From Cognatilysobacter terrigena (GTDB lineage Bacteria; Pseudomonadota; Gammaproteobacteria; Xanthomonadales; Xanthomonadaceae), in the NCBI RefSeq assembly GCF_004361065.1, contig NZ_SELT01000016.1, forward strand, positions 1 to 64,000: a stretch of 64,000 bases of DNA. Reading direction: 5' to 3'. Of this stretch, positions 1-8,018 are shown piece by piece. Position numbers and translations under genes: made by a program. Under the pieces are notes generated by a model that saw only the letters and a list, made by a program, of their open reading frames with translations, made no database searches and had not been told where the DNA came from. The stretch's first letter is position 1. Each line of letters opens with the position of its first letter.

Positions 1-1271
1 CGCGCGCGCACGGCTTCCAGACGTCGATCGCACACTCGCTCGAAGAATCGCGTCGCGCCATGGGCCGCGGCATGAGCGACCTGACGATGCTGGACGTGAC
101 GCTGCCGGACGGAACCGCGTTCGACCTGCTCGCCGAACTCGATGCCCGCCAGCACAGCCGCATCGCCCTGATGACGGGCGAGACCTCGCTCGAGACCGCG
201 CGGCGTGCAGTGGGCCTGCCGGTGCTCGATTACCTGCTGAAGCCGCTGTGCCCGCAGCAGTTCGAATCGTTGTTGAGCCAGGCGTCCGCACGCGCGCTCG
301 CCCAGATCGCCGGCGCGCGACCGGACGGCATCGTCGGCGACTGCGATGCGATGCGGCAGCTGACGGTCGACCTCGACCGCGTCGCACCGGCACGCGTCTC
401 CGTGCTCATCACCGGCGAAAGCGGCACGGGCAAGGAGTTGGTGGCGCGCGCGGTGCACGATCGCAGCCGGCGTCGTGGCGCATTTGTCGCTGTGAACTGC
501 GGTGCGATCGCACCGGATCTGCTCGCCAGCCATCTGTTCGGCCACGAGCGCGGTAGTTTCACCGGCGCGCAGCAGCGGCACGTCGGCTATTTCGAACAGG
601 CCAATCGCGGCACGCTGTTCCTCGACGAGATCACCGAGATGCCGCCCGCGCTGCAGGTCTACCTGCTGCGCGTGCTGGAAACCGGCGAAGTCACGCGCGT
701 GGGCGGCAGCGAGAACATTCCGGTCGACGTGCGCATCGTCGCGGCGACCAATCGCGATCCGATCCAGAGCATCGAACAGGGCAAGCTGCGGGAGGATCTG
801 TATTACCGCCTCGCCGACTTCGTCATCGCGTTGCCGCCGTTGCGTGCGCGCGGTACGGATGTCGTGCTGCTCGCGAACGTCTTCGTCGAACGACTCAACG
901 CCGAGCACGGCCAGGTCAAGCAACTCGCACCCGATGCCGAGCGCATGCTGGTCCGCCACGGTTGGCCCGGCAATATCCGCGAACTGCGTAGCGTGGTGCA
1001 GCGCGCCTATCTGCTGAGCGATGGGCCGCTCGTTCGCATTCCGGTCCTTGGTCGCCGCGCGCTTCCTTTGCACCAGGACGACAGCAGCATCGTGTTCCAT
1101 GTGGGCATGAGCTATGCCGACGTCGAGCGCGAGATGCTGCTCAAGACGCTCACCAAGGTCGACGGCGACAAGACCGAAGCCGCGCGCATCCTCGGTGTCA
1201 GCGTGCGCACGATCCACAACCAGCTCGCGCGACTGGCCGTAGCCGGCGACGACGCCATACCGCATGTCTGA
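1..1271 (+). CDS. Sigma-54-dependent response regulator (NtrC family), 5' end cut by window
   Basis: The reading frame is open from base 3, so the gene begins before the window; the ATG at 60 lies inside the receiver domain and is not the start. Visible order: second part of a receiver domain (phospho-acceptor Asp in LTMLDVTLPDG at about 93-95, conserved Lys in YLLKP at about 240), AAA+ domain with Walker A GESGTGKE, the sigma-54 contact loop as GSFTGA (a common variant of GAFTGA), Walker B LFLDE, and a C-terminal Fis-type helix-turn-helix (KTEAARILGVSVRTIHNQL). Members of this family hydrolyse ATP to remodel sigma-54 RNA polymerase bound at -24/-12 promoters. The stop overlaps the next small gene by 8 bases, so the two are probably co-translated. 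The sensor kinase may lie upstream, outside the window. A candidate target promoter lies at 3567-3582. Confidence 0.93.
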   Translation, partial: RAHGFQTSIAHSLEESRRAMGRGMSDLTMLDVTLPDGTAFDLLAELDARQHSRIALMTGETSLETARRAVGLPVLDYLLKPLCPQQFESLLSQASARALAQIAGARPDGIVGDCDAMRQLTVDLDRVAPARVSVLITGESGTGKELVARAVHDRSRRRGAFVAVNCGAIAPDLLASHLFGHERGSFTGAQQRHVGYFEQANRGTLFLDEITEMPPALQVYLLRVLETGEVTRVGGSENIPVDVRIVAATNRDPIQSIEQGKLREDLYYRLADFVIALPPLRARGTDVVLLANVFVERLNAEHGQVKQLAPDAERMLVRHGWPGNIRELRSVVQRAYLLSDGPLVRIPVLGRRALPLHQDDSSIVFHVGMSYADVEREMLLKTLTKVDGDKTEAARILGVSVRTIHNQLARLAVAGDDAIPHV

Positions 1272-1488
1272 GCCGTTTCCACCGCACGGCCCTCTAACGC
1301 CCCACCCCTTTGGACGCTGGCGACACGACCTCTCCAACGAGGTCAACGCACTGACGATGGCGACGTCGGCCGCGCGCTACATGATCGAGATGGGGAATCT
1401 GCAGGCGGCGATGGTCAACCTTGCGCGCGCGGAGGAGTCGGGGCGTCGCTGCGTCGAACTCCTACGCACCGGTCCGCCGATTCCCTGA
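1264..1488 (+). CDS. Small H-box (histidine-kinase DHp-like) protein without ATPase domain
   Basis: This 74-aa protein overlaps the sigma-54 regulator by 8 bases. Residues 18-30 read GRWRHDLSNEVNA, close to a histidine-kinase H-box (His, acidic residue, Leu, x, Asn) with candidate phospho-His at 21. The remainder is predicted helical and rich in Ala, Met and Glu, as expected for the second helix of a dimerisation and phosphotransfer hairpin. No catalytic ATP-binding domain follows, because the frame ends at 1488 just before a terminator. It could pass phosphate to or from the neighbouring receiver, dimerise with a kinase, or be a degenerate remnant. The family was not recognised by name. The overlap and the intact H-box support a real gene; the function is inferred. 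Confidence 0.7.
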   Translation: MSEPFPPHGPLTPHPFGRWRHDLSNEVNALTMATSAARYMIEMGNLQAAMVNLARAEESGRRCVELLRTGPPIP

Positions 1489-1493
1489 TTTGC

Positions 1494-1527
1494 AAAAAAA
1501 CGGCCCGCCGAAGCGGGCCGTTTCGTT
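1494..1527 (-). terminator. Bidirectional intrinsic terminator
   Basis: A 9-bp stem ACGGCCCGC / GCGGGCCGT with a CGAA loop (TTCG on the minus strand) is followed on the minus strand by seven T residues and on the plus strand by TTCGTTT. It sits between two convergent genes and should end the BON gene (stronger side) and the regulator/H-box operon. Confidence 0.85.
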
Positions 1528-1544
1528 TCCCAGCAGACGTGCGA

Positions 1545-3497
1545 TCAGTGCGACGACGAACGCGACGCGCTGCCGCCGTCCTTCTTCGTCGAGCTCGACG
1601 AGGCAGACGTACCGGACGAGCCGCTCGATCCCGTCGTGCCACTGGCGCCCGCCTGGCGCGATGCTTCATCGCCTTCCGACGACGAGGCGCTCGGCGACGA
1701 ACCGCTCGACTGCGCGGACTGACCCGACGTCGCGGACTGCGACGACTGCGAACCGGACTGGCCCGATTGACCGGACAGCGACGACGAACCCGAGCCGCCC
1801 GACAGCGACGACTGCGAGCTGCTCTGCCCGCCCTGCGCCGAAGCGGACTGGCCGGACGACTGCGAAGACGACGACGATTGCGAGCGGTTGTCGGACTGCG
1901 AGCCCACGCGGATGCGGTTGTCGATGTCGCGAACACCCGCGCACGACTCGGCGATGTCCTCGATGCGGTGCTTCATCCAACGCTGCTCCACGATGCCTTC
2001 GAGGATGATCTTTCCGCCTTCCGAACGCACTTCGACTTCGGTGACGTCGATCTCGTGCGCATTCATCAGGCGCTCGTTGAGGTCGTCGACGATGCGCTCG
2101 TCCGAACGCGTGTAGTTCTTCGGGCCGCGGCCACGCTGCGACTGCAGGCCGCGCTGCGACGACTGCTGGCTGTAGCCGTACATCCCGCCCTGGCTGCCCT
2201 GCGCGTACTGCGACGAGCCCGAGCCCTGGTTGTACTGCGTCTGGCTGTCGCCCGAGAACGTCGACTGCGAACGGTTCGAGTAGCCACCATCGCCATAGCC
2301 GCGGCTGCTGCCGAACTGCGACTGGCCCGGCCCGTACTGCGACTGGCCGAAGCCATTGCCCTGCTGGCCGTAGCCCTGCGAACCCTGTCCGTACTGCTGG
2401 GATCCGCCGTAGCCGCCCTGACCGTACTGCTGCGACGAGCCGTGGCCCTGCGAGCTCTGCCCGTACTGCGACGAACCCTGACCCTGCGAACCCTGGCCGT
2501 ACTGCTGCGATCCACCCTGCCCGCTCATCTGCGTGCTGCCGTAGTCGCCCTGGCCGCGCCAGCTGTTGAAGCTGGACTCGTGCTGCATGTACGGGCTGCC
2601 GTAGCCACCGTGCACGCCGGTCTGCGATGCACCGAAACCACCGACGAGATATTCGCGATCGCGGTTGAAGTCGCCACCGCCGTACGTGCTGCCCTGCGAG
2701 CCGTAGGTGCCTTGCGAGCCGTACTGCTGCCCGTAGCTACCCTGCGAGCCATAGCTCGAGCTCGACCCGTAGCCCTGGCCCGACGAGCGACCCTGGCTCT
2801 CATTGCCGTACGAGCCATAGCCCTGTGACTGCGAATAAGGCGCGCCCTGGCCGTACTGCTGCGAGCCGCCCTGCGAATGCTGCTGCGAACCGTAGCCCTG
2901 CGACCCGTACTGCTGCGAGGAACCGTGCTGCGACGAGCCATAGCCTTGCGAGCCTTGGCCATACTGCGAGCCGCCATAGCCCTGCGAGCCATGACCGTAC
3001 TGCTGCGACGAACCGTAGTTCTGCGACTGCTGCGAACCGCCGTAGCCGCCCTGACCGGACGAGCCCGACCCGTACTGCTGCGATGAGCCGTAACCACCGC
3101 CCATCGAACCGTGCTGGCCGTACTGCTGACCTTGCCCGTATTGCGAGCCCTGGCCCGACGACGACTGCTGGCCGTAGTCCGACGTGCCGTAGTTGCTCTG
3201 GCCGTACTGGTTGCCACGGCTGTACATCTCACCCTGGTTCATCTGATTGGAGTACGAGGGCTCCCACTGGCCACTCTCGCGCCCGGCGCCCTGGCGCGCG
3301 GCTTGCGAATTCTCCGACTGGTAATTCGAACCCTGCTGCTGACCTCGGCCGCTCGACTGCTGGCCGTGTTCGTTGTTATGCATGTCCTGTTTCCTCTCGT
3401 TGATCCAGTTTCGACTCGCGTTAAACGCTTCTGCACCAAGCCGCATGACATCGTTCGCGACTTCGCGGAGCTGGCGTCCCAACTGTTGATCACGCAC
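1545..3497 (-). CDS. BON-domain protein with very long Ser/Gly/Tyr/Gln prion-like low-complexity region
   Basis: The protein has 650 residues from a GTG at 3497 preceded by GGAGGA seven bases upstream. An ATG at 3383 with its own GAGAGGA is an alternative start, giving 612 residues. The longer open frame up to 3662 is unlikely because a sigma-54-type promoter lies inside it. Residues about 1-38 are a short helical segment. About 40-455 are imperfect repeats built from QQYGQ, GSSQ, QGYG and SQYG units, almost lacking hydrophobics. About 460-530 are one BON domain (a lipid- or ligand-binding fold of OsmY/Kbp-type proteins) around NYTRSDERIVDDLNERLM. The last 120 residues are a Ser/Gln/Gly tail. 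No signal peptide is seen, so it is probably cytoplasmic. BON proteins are often stress-induced. The composition resembles eukaryotic FUS/EWS domains that phase-separate; that behaviour is inference. Confidence 0.85.
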   Translation of the reverse strand: MRDQQLGRQLREVANDVMRLGAEAFNASRNWINERKQDMHNNEHGQQSSGRGQQQGSNYQSENSQAARQGAGRESGQWEPSYSNQMNQGEMYSRGNQYGQSNYGTSDYGQQSSSGQGSQYGQGQQYGQHGSMGGGYGSSQQYGSGSSGQGGYGGSQQSQNYGSSQQYGHGSQGYGGSQYGQGSQGYGSSQHGSSQQYGSQGYGSQQHSQGGSQQYGQGAPYSQSQGYGSYGNESQGRSSGQGYGSSSSYGSQGSYGQQYGSQGTYGSQGSTYGGGDFNRDREYLVGGFGASQTGVHGGYGSPYMQHESSFNSWRGQGDYGSTQMSGQGGSQQYGQGSQGQGSSQYGQSSQGHGSSQQYGQGGYGGSQQYGQGSQGYGQQGNGFGQSQYGPGQSQFGSSRGYGDGGYSNRSQSTFSGDSQTQYNQGSGSSQYAQGSQGGMYGYSQQSSQRGLQSQRGRGPKNYTRSDERIVDDLNERLMNAHEIDVTEVEVRSEGGKIILEGIVEQRWMKHRIEDIAESCAGVRDIDNRIRVGSQSDNRSQSSSSSQSSGQSASAQGGQSSSQSSLSGGSGSSSLSGQSGQSGSQSSQSATSGQSAQSSGSSPSASSSEGDEASRQAGASGTTGSSGSSGTSASSSSTKKDGGSASRSSSH

Positions 3498-3566
3498 TGA
3501 GTGTTCCTCCGTGTTCGGATCTCGTTCGCGTGGAAGTAGCCGCCTCGCAGCGACACACGGAATAGC

Positions 3567-3582
3567 GCAAGGTCCATGCCAA
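3567..3582 (-). promoter_or_regulatory. Sigma-54 (-24/-12) promoter for the BON gene
   Basis: Read on the minus strand, TTGGCATGGACCTTGC matches the sigma-54 consensus TTGGCAC-N5-TTGC at all invariant positions: GG and GC are separated by exactly ten bases, and only the last base of TGGCAC differs. Transcription would begin near 3555, about 58 bases before the GTG at 3497. A sigma-54 activator gene lies 2.3 kb away. No convincing activator site was identified upstream; the best weak candidate is GCGC-TGTC-GCGC at 3670-3681. Confidence 0.6.
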
Positions 3583-3779
3583 CTGCAGACGTATGCGGCG
3601 CAACCCCTTTCACGCGATGTTTCTGCGGATGTTTCGGATGCGCGAAAGTTTTTCCCGCACATCGATTACGCGCTGTCGCGCACCTGAACACGGCACTCAC
3701 ACACGTTTGACGCAGCGCTGTCATCCGGTTTGCGAGAGTGGAAACGGGGCCTTGCGGCCCTCCCCCTCACGAGCGAGAA

Positions 3780-4163
3780 ATGACGATGAAGAAGACTCTG
3801 GCTATTGCAGCGACGCTGCTGGCACTGACTGCGTGTCACCGCGACGACGCCGCCGACCAGTCGGCCACGACCACCGCGGGTTCGGACACGGCGACGACCG
3901 CGCCGGCGACCGACACCACGGGCACGACGGGCACCGATACGACGGGCACCACCGGCACCACCGGTGATATGTCCGGTACGGGCACGACCGGCACGACCGG
4001 CGACATGTCCGGCACGGGCACCGGCACGACGGGCACGGGTACGGGCACCGATACGACGGGTGCCGGCACCGGTACGGGCACGGGCACCGGAACGGGTACG
4101 ACGGGCACGAGCACGGACTCGAACCAGCAGAACAGCGGTTCGACCACGCCGCCGACGCCGTAA
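3780..4163 (+). CDS. Thr/Gly-repeat lipoprotein
   Basis: The protein has 127 residues from ATG 3780 (an ATG two codons later is equally possible; GAGCGAG precedes). The signal sequence MTMKKTLAIAATLLALTAC ends in a lipobox (LTAC), so it should be processed by signal peptidase II and anchored in a membrane. After HRDDAADQS the protein is almost wholly Thr and Gly, with short Asp- or Met-containing units (TGTTG, GDMSGTG, GTGTGT) and a final SDSNQQNSG stretch. No enzyme domain is present. Such repeats probably form a flexible envelope spacer. The DNA is a run of related 6- to 9-bp units (GGCACGACG and variants) and could change length by slippage. A small hairpin lies just before the start. It is followed by a strong terminator. 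Confidence 0.8.
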   Translation: MTMKKTLAIAATLLALTACHRDDAADQSATTTAGSDTATTAPATDTTGTTGTDTTGTTGTTGDMSGTGTTGTTGDMSGTGTGTTGTGTGTDTTGAGTGTGTGTGTGTTGTSTDSNQQNSGSTTPPTP

Positions 4164-4180
4164 TACGCGACGCAGTGACG

Positions 4181-4213
4181 AAAACGGCGGCCCAGGCCGC
4201 CGTTTTCTTTTTC
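4181..4213 (+). terminator. Bidirectional intrinsic terminator
   Basis: An 11-bp stem AAAACGGCGGC / GCCGCCGTTTT (4181-4191 with 4196-4206) with a CCAG loop is followed by CTTTTTCC. It ends the lipoprotein gene; read on the other strand it also has a TTTT run and can end ligD. Confidence 0.88.
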
Positions 4214-4269
4214 CTTATTCTCCGATGCGATAGCGCGACATTCGCGCGATCGCCAACCGGACTGTGCGT

Positions 4270-7014
4270 CTACACCGGCAACGGTTTCGCGCGCGCGATG
4301 ATGTCCAGCGCTTCATCCGGCATCGTCCGCTTCGCCGCATCCGCGAGCGTATAGCGCGCCGGACTTTTTGCCCGCGAAAGTTCCGCCCACGTCACCGGCA
4401 CCGCGACCGGCGCGCCTTCGCGCGCACGCAGCGACCAACTCGCCACGCTCGTCGCGCCACGGCCGTTGCGCAGCCAATCGATGAAGATGCGCCCCTTGCG
4501 CTTGGCCTTGCTCATCGTCGCGATGTAGCGATCAGGCGACTGGCGCTCCATCGCGTCGGCGAACGCTTCGCAGAAGAGGCGCGCCTGCTCCCAGTCCGCG
4601 CTGGGGCGCAGCGGCACCACCACGTGCACGCCCTTGCCGCCCGACAGCTTCGGAAACGATTCCAACCCCGCGTCGAGCAGACGGTCGCGGACTTCCTTCG
4701 CCGCGTTGCGAATCTGCGGCCACTCGATCGATGGATCCGGATCGAGGTCGAACACGATGCGGTCGGGCTGCTCGATCGCGTCGATGCGCGAGCCCCACGG
4801 ATGCAGCTCGATCGCATTCATCTGCACCAGCGACATCAGGCCTTCCACGCTGTCGACGTAGAAGTATTCCGCTTCGTCGCCATCGTTCTCGACCAGCGTG
4901 TAGCCCTTCACAGCATCGCTGAAGCCGTGCTTCACGTGCTTCTGGAAGAAGTGCTGCCCGCGGATGCCGTCGGGGCAGCGCACGATCGACAGCAGTCGTC
5001 CGCCGATTTCCTCGAGCAGCTGCGGTGCGGCCTTCAGGTAGTAGTTCCAGACGTCCTGCTTGGTGTAGCCCTGTCCGGGATAGACCACGCGATCGGGGCT
5101 GCTAAGGTTCGGCAGGTTGGACGTGTCGAGATCGATCTTCAGCTTCGTCCGACGCGCAGTGCTTTTGGACGCCGCCTTCTTCGATGCGGTTTTTTTCGCG
5201 GCAGCCTTTCGTGCCGTCGTGCCCTTCGACGCGCCGGTCGACGCCGTCGCCGACTTCGCAGCGCGCTTCGCCGTCTTCTTCGTTGTCTTGGATGCCACGT
5301 GGATCGTCTCCGGCTGCGCCAGTGCCTCGGGCGTGGCGGGCTTGTCATCGCGCAGGCGATGGAACGACGCCTGCCGCACCAGGCCCCCCTTGCCCCAACC
5401 GCGGAAGAACACTTCCACCACCGTCTTCGGCTTCACCCAGTGGATGCGGCCCTTCGGCAGCGGAACGTGCTTGGGAATCTCGACGACGGGCTCCGACACT
5501 TCCATCGCGCGCAGGCGCTTGGTGAGGTCGAGCAGCACATCGTTGTTCATGCCGGAGCCGACCCGCCCCGCGTACACGAGCGTGCGATCGCGGTACTGCC
5601 CGAGCATCAGCGCACCCAGGCCCTTGCGCGAGCCCTGCGGCGGCGTGTAGCCGACCACCACGAATTCGCGCGTCTCCGCGATCTTCACCTTCAGCCACTC
5701 CGCCGAGCGGCCGTCCACGTAGGTGGAACCGACGCGCTTGCTGATGATGCCTTCCATGCCACGATCGCGCGCCGCATCGAAGATCTCCGGCCCGCGTCCG
5801 ACAATGTGCGAGCTGTAGACCAGCCTCGGGTCGGCACCCTGCAGCAGCTGTTCGAGCAGCGCCTTGCGCTCCACCAGCGGCGCGCCGCGCAGGTCGTGGC
5901 CGTCGACGGCGAGCAGGTCGAAGATCACGTAGCGCATGTCGCGCGGGTCCTTGTCGGACAACGCCTTCTGCAGCGCATTGAAGTCGCTGTAGCCCGCCTT
6001 GTCGACGACGATCAACTCACCATCGAACACTGCAGTCGTGCCGAAGTCCTTGAGCCACTGCATCAGGTACGGCGCCCGTTCGTTCCACGGAATGCCGTTG
6101 CGCGACCACGCGGCGGGCGAGCGCCCGCTCTGCGTGATGAGCCGGTAGCCGTCCCACTTCCACTCGTGCAGCCAATCGTCGCCGCCCGGCGCAGTGTCGG
6201 CGGAGACCGTCAGCATCGGTTCGACGAATTCGCCGAGCGGATATTTCGCGCCATCGGCGAGCTTCGCGGCCAGGCGCTTGATTGCGCGCAGGTCGCGCGT
6301 CGTGCCGCTTGCGCGGCGTGTCGAGGCGGGCGACTTCGCCGCGGACGCAGCCTTCTTGCCGGTACTGCGCGTCGCCGTGCGACGCGTGGAGGCGGTGCGG
6401 CTCTTGGGCATGGCGCGCTCCGTGTCGAAGCCCTTGCGGGCGCGGATTTCGAGTCCTTCGCGCGTCGACGCGCCGGGTGCGTCGGACGGCGGCGGTGGCA
6501 GGTCGCCGATGAGGTCGTCCGCCTCCAGGTCGGCGGCGTATTCGTCGGTGCGCTTGAGCAGCATCCACTGCGCGCGCTTGCCCTTCTGGTGCGTGCGGAT
6601 CAGTGACCACCGGCCTTTCAGGCGATCGCCGTCCACCGAGAAGTCGAGGCGTCCCTTCTTGATCGACGCATGCAAATCGCCCTCGGGCGTCCACGTGCCG
6701 TGGTCGAAGATCGCCATGTGGCCCGCGCCGTATTCGCCTTCCGGGATCAGGCCCTGGAAGTGCGAATACGTCATCGGATGATCTTCAGTCTCGACAGCGA
6801 GGCGCTTCTCGCCCGGCCGGAACGACGGCCCACGCGGGACGGCCCAGCTGCGCAGCACGCCGTCGATCTCGAGCCGGAAGTCGTAGTGGCGTGCGCGCGC
6901 ATGGTGGAGCTGCACGACAAAGGACAGCGGACCGCCCTTGCGCTGGCGGACCTCGCCCTTCGGCTCCGGCGTGCGCGAGAACTCGCGCTTGCGGTTGTAT
7001 TCCTGCAACCCCAT
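4270..7014 (-). CDS. ligD: Multifunctional DNA ligase D (end-joining)
   Basis: This 914-aa protein has the three LigD modules. The N-terminal 3'-phosphoesterase (about residues 30-165) carries QLHHARARHYDFRLE. The central ATP-dependent ligase (about 258-560) has the adenylation motif EWKWDGYR with Lys286. The C-terminal primase-polymerase (about 645-914) carries FDLDPDPS and LSGGKGVHVVVPL. Lys/Ala-rich linkers (about 200-240 and 595-640) separate the modules. The order PE-LIG-POL is the one known from Pseudomonas. With Ku it rejoins double-strand breaks without homology, filling, trimming and sealing ends. It is translated 3 bases after ku, clearly one operon. Length is as expected. Confidence 0.97.
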   Translation of the reverse strand: MGLQEYNRKREFSRTPEPKGEVRQRKGGPLSFVVQLHHARARHYDFRLEIDGVLRSWAVPRGPSFRPGEKRLAVETEDHPMTYSHFQGLIPEGEYGAGHMAIFDHGTWTPEGDLHASIKKGRLDFSVDGDRLKGRWSLIRTHQKGKRAQWMLLKRTDEYAADLEADDLIGDLPPPPSDAPGASTREGLEIRARKGFDTERAMPKSRTASTRRTATRSTGKKAASAAKSPASTRRASGTTRDLRAIKRLAAKLADGAKYPLGEFVEPMLTVSADTAPGGDDWLHEWKWDGYRLITQSGRSPAAWSRNGIPWNERAPYLMQWLKDFGTTAVFDGELIVVDKAGYSDFNALQKALSDKDPRDMRYVIFDLLAVDGHDLRGAPLVERKALLEQLLQGADPRLVYSSHIVGRGPEIFDAARDRGMEGIISKRVGSTYVDGRSAEWLKVKIAETREFVVVGYTPPQGSRKGLGALMLGQYRDRTLVYAGRVGSGMNNDVLLDLTKRLRAMEVSEPVVEIPKHVPLPKGRIHWVKPKTVVEVFFRGWGKGGLVRQASFHRLRDDKPATPEALAQPETIHVASKTTKKTAKRAAKSATASTGASKGTTARKAAAKKTASKKAASKSTARRTKLKIDLDTSNLPNLSSPDRVVYPGQGYTKQDVWNYYLKAAPQLLEEIGGRLLSIVRCPDGIRGQHFFQKHVKHGFSDAVKGYTLVENDGDEAEYFYVDSVEGLMSLVQMNAIELHPWGSRIDAIEQPDRIVFDLDPDPSIEWPQIRNAAKEVRDRLLDAGLESFPKLSGGKGVHVVVPLRPSADWEQARLFCEAFADAMERQSPDRYIATMSKAKRKGRIFIDWLRNGRGATSVASWSLRAREGAPVAVPVTWAELSRAKSPARYTLADAAKRTMPDEALDIIARAKPLPV

Positions 7015-7017
7015 GCG

Positions 7018-7911
7018 TCAGGCCCGCTTCTTCGTCGCCCGCTTCTTGGGCTTGGCCGCAGGGGTCTTGCGCGCACGCGTGGTCTTCTTCGCCGCCGTTT
7101 TCGACGTGCCGCCGCCCTTCTTCTCGAGGCTCTTCTTGAGAAGCGACATGAAATCGACGACGTTGGTCGCCGTCTCCGCGTCCTCGTCGTCCTTCTCTTC
7201 CTCGATGTGCGCCGTGTGCTTCTGCTTGATGCGTTCCTTGATGACCTGCGACAGCTTCTCGCGGAACTCGTCCTTGTAGTCGGCTGGCGAGAACTCGTCG
7301 CTCATCGACTCCATCAGCATCTCGGCCATTTCCATCTCGCGCGGCGTCACATGCCAGGCGCGCGCGCTGCCCGACGGCAGCTCGTAGTCGCTGACGTCGA
7401 CCAGCTCCTGCGGAAAGCGCAGGAGCATCAGCATGAGCGCGTCGCCCTGCGGCGTGAGCATGCACAGGTATTCGCGGGTTCGAATCACGACGCGCCCCAC
7501 GCCGACGCGGTTGTTCTTCTTCAGGACCTCGCGCAGCAGCACATAGCCCTTCTCGGCCTTCTTGCCGGGGACGAGGATGTAGGGCTTCTCGACATAGGCG
7601 AGCGGAATCGACTCGGCATCGACGAACGTCTCAATCGCTATGGTCTCGTGGTTCTCCGTCGCAGCGCGCTCGATGTCCTCGGGCTTCAGGACGACGTAGT
7701 TGTCCTTGGAGAATTCGTACGCCTTGACGATCTCCTTCCACGGCACTTCCTCGCCCGTCTCGGCGTTGACGCGCTCATAGCGGATCGGTGCGTTGTTGCG
7801 CGCGTCCAGCATGCGGAAGTGGATGTCCGTGCGGCGCTCGCCGGACATCAGCTGGATGGGAATGTTGAGCAGGCCGAACGAAATCGAGCCGGTCCAGATG
7901 GGCCTCGCCAT
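7018..7911 (-). CDS. ku: Ku protein (non-homologous end-joining)
   Basis: This 297-aa bacterial Ku begins MARPIWTGSISFGLLNIP, the standard family start, and has the beta-barrel core through about residue 230. The C-terminal tail (about 255-297) is Lys/Arg/Ala-rich, which in the family extends DNA contacts and helps recruit LigD. It forms homodimers that encircle DNA ends. It is the first gene of a ku-ligD operon with a 3-base gap. The start lies about 107 bases from the divergent ArsC-like gene, so the promoter is in 7912-8018. Bacterial Ku/LigD often serve in stationary phase or desiccation; no promoter motif was identified here. Confidence 0.97.
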   Translation of the reverse strand: MARPIWTGSISFGLLNIPIQLMSGERRTDIHFRMLDARNNAPIRYERVNAETGEEVPWKEIVKAYEFSKDNYVVLKPEDIERAATENHETIAIETFVDAESIPLAYVEKPYILVPGKKAEKGYVLLREVLKKNNRVGVGRVVIRTREYLCMLTPQGDALMLMLLRFPQELVDVSDYELPSGSARAWHVTPREMEMAEMLMESMSDEFSPADYKDEFREKLSQVIKERIKQKHTAHIEEEKDDEDAETATNVVDFMSLLKKSLEKKGGGTSKTAAKKTTRARKTPAAKPKKRATKKRA

Positions 7912-8018
7912 GAGGGGACGTCTCCAGCAGTTTTCCGAAACGTCGCGCAGCCGGCGTCCGCACCGGGTGAAGCGGCCGCGCGATAATCGTGACGACGGTT
8001 AACCCGAGGGAAACATCC

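Noticed and set aside
1539-2828. 429-codon plus-strand open frame opposite the BON gene
   Set aside because: Its Arg/Ala/Leu-only product is the shadow of the repetitive minus-strand gene; there is no ribosome site or family resemblance.
3498-3662. N-terminal extension of the BON gene to 3662
   Set aside because: It would place the start upstream of the sigma-54-type promoter, and the extra residues (Cys/Trp-rich) look non-coding; GTG 3497 has GGAGGA.
3836-4147. Val/Pro-repeat minus-strand frame opposite the Thr/Gly lipoprotein
   Set aside because: A mirror of the DNA repeat; it lacks a start signal, while the plus strand has a signal peptide and lipobox.
3780-4163. CRISPR-like array at the short repeats
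   Set aside because: The repeats are contiguous 6- to 9-bp coding units without spacers, in frame within a lipoprotein gene.
4264-6606. 780-codon open frame opposite ligD
   Set aside because: High-GC shadow frame rich in Arg, His and Ala; ligD on the other strand has complete domains and motifs.
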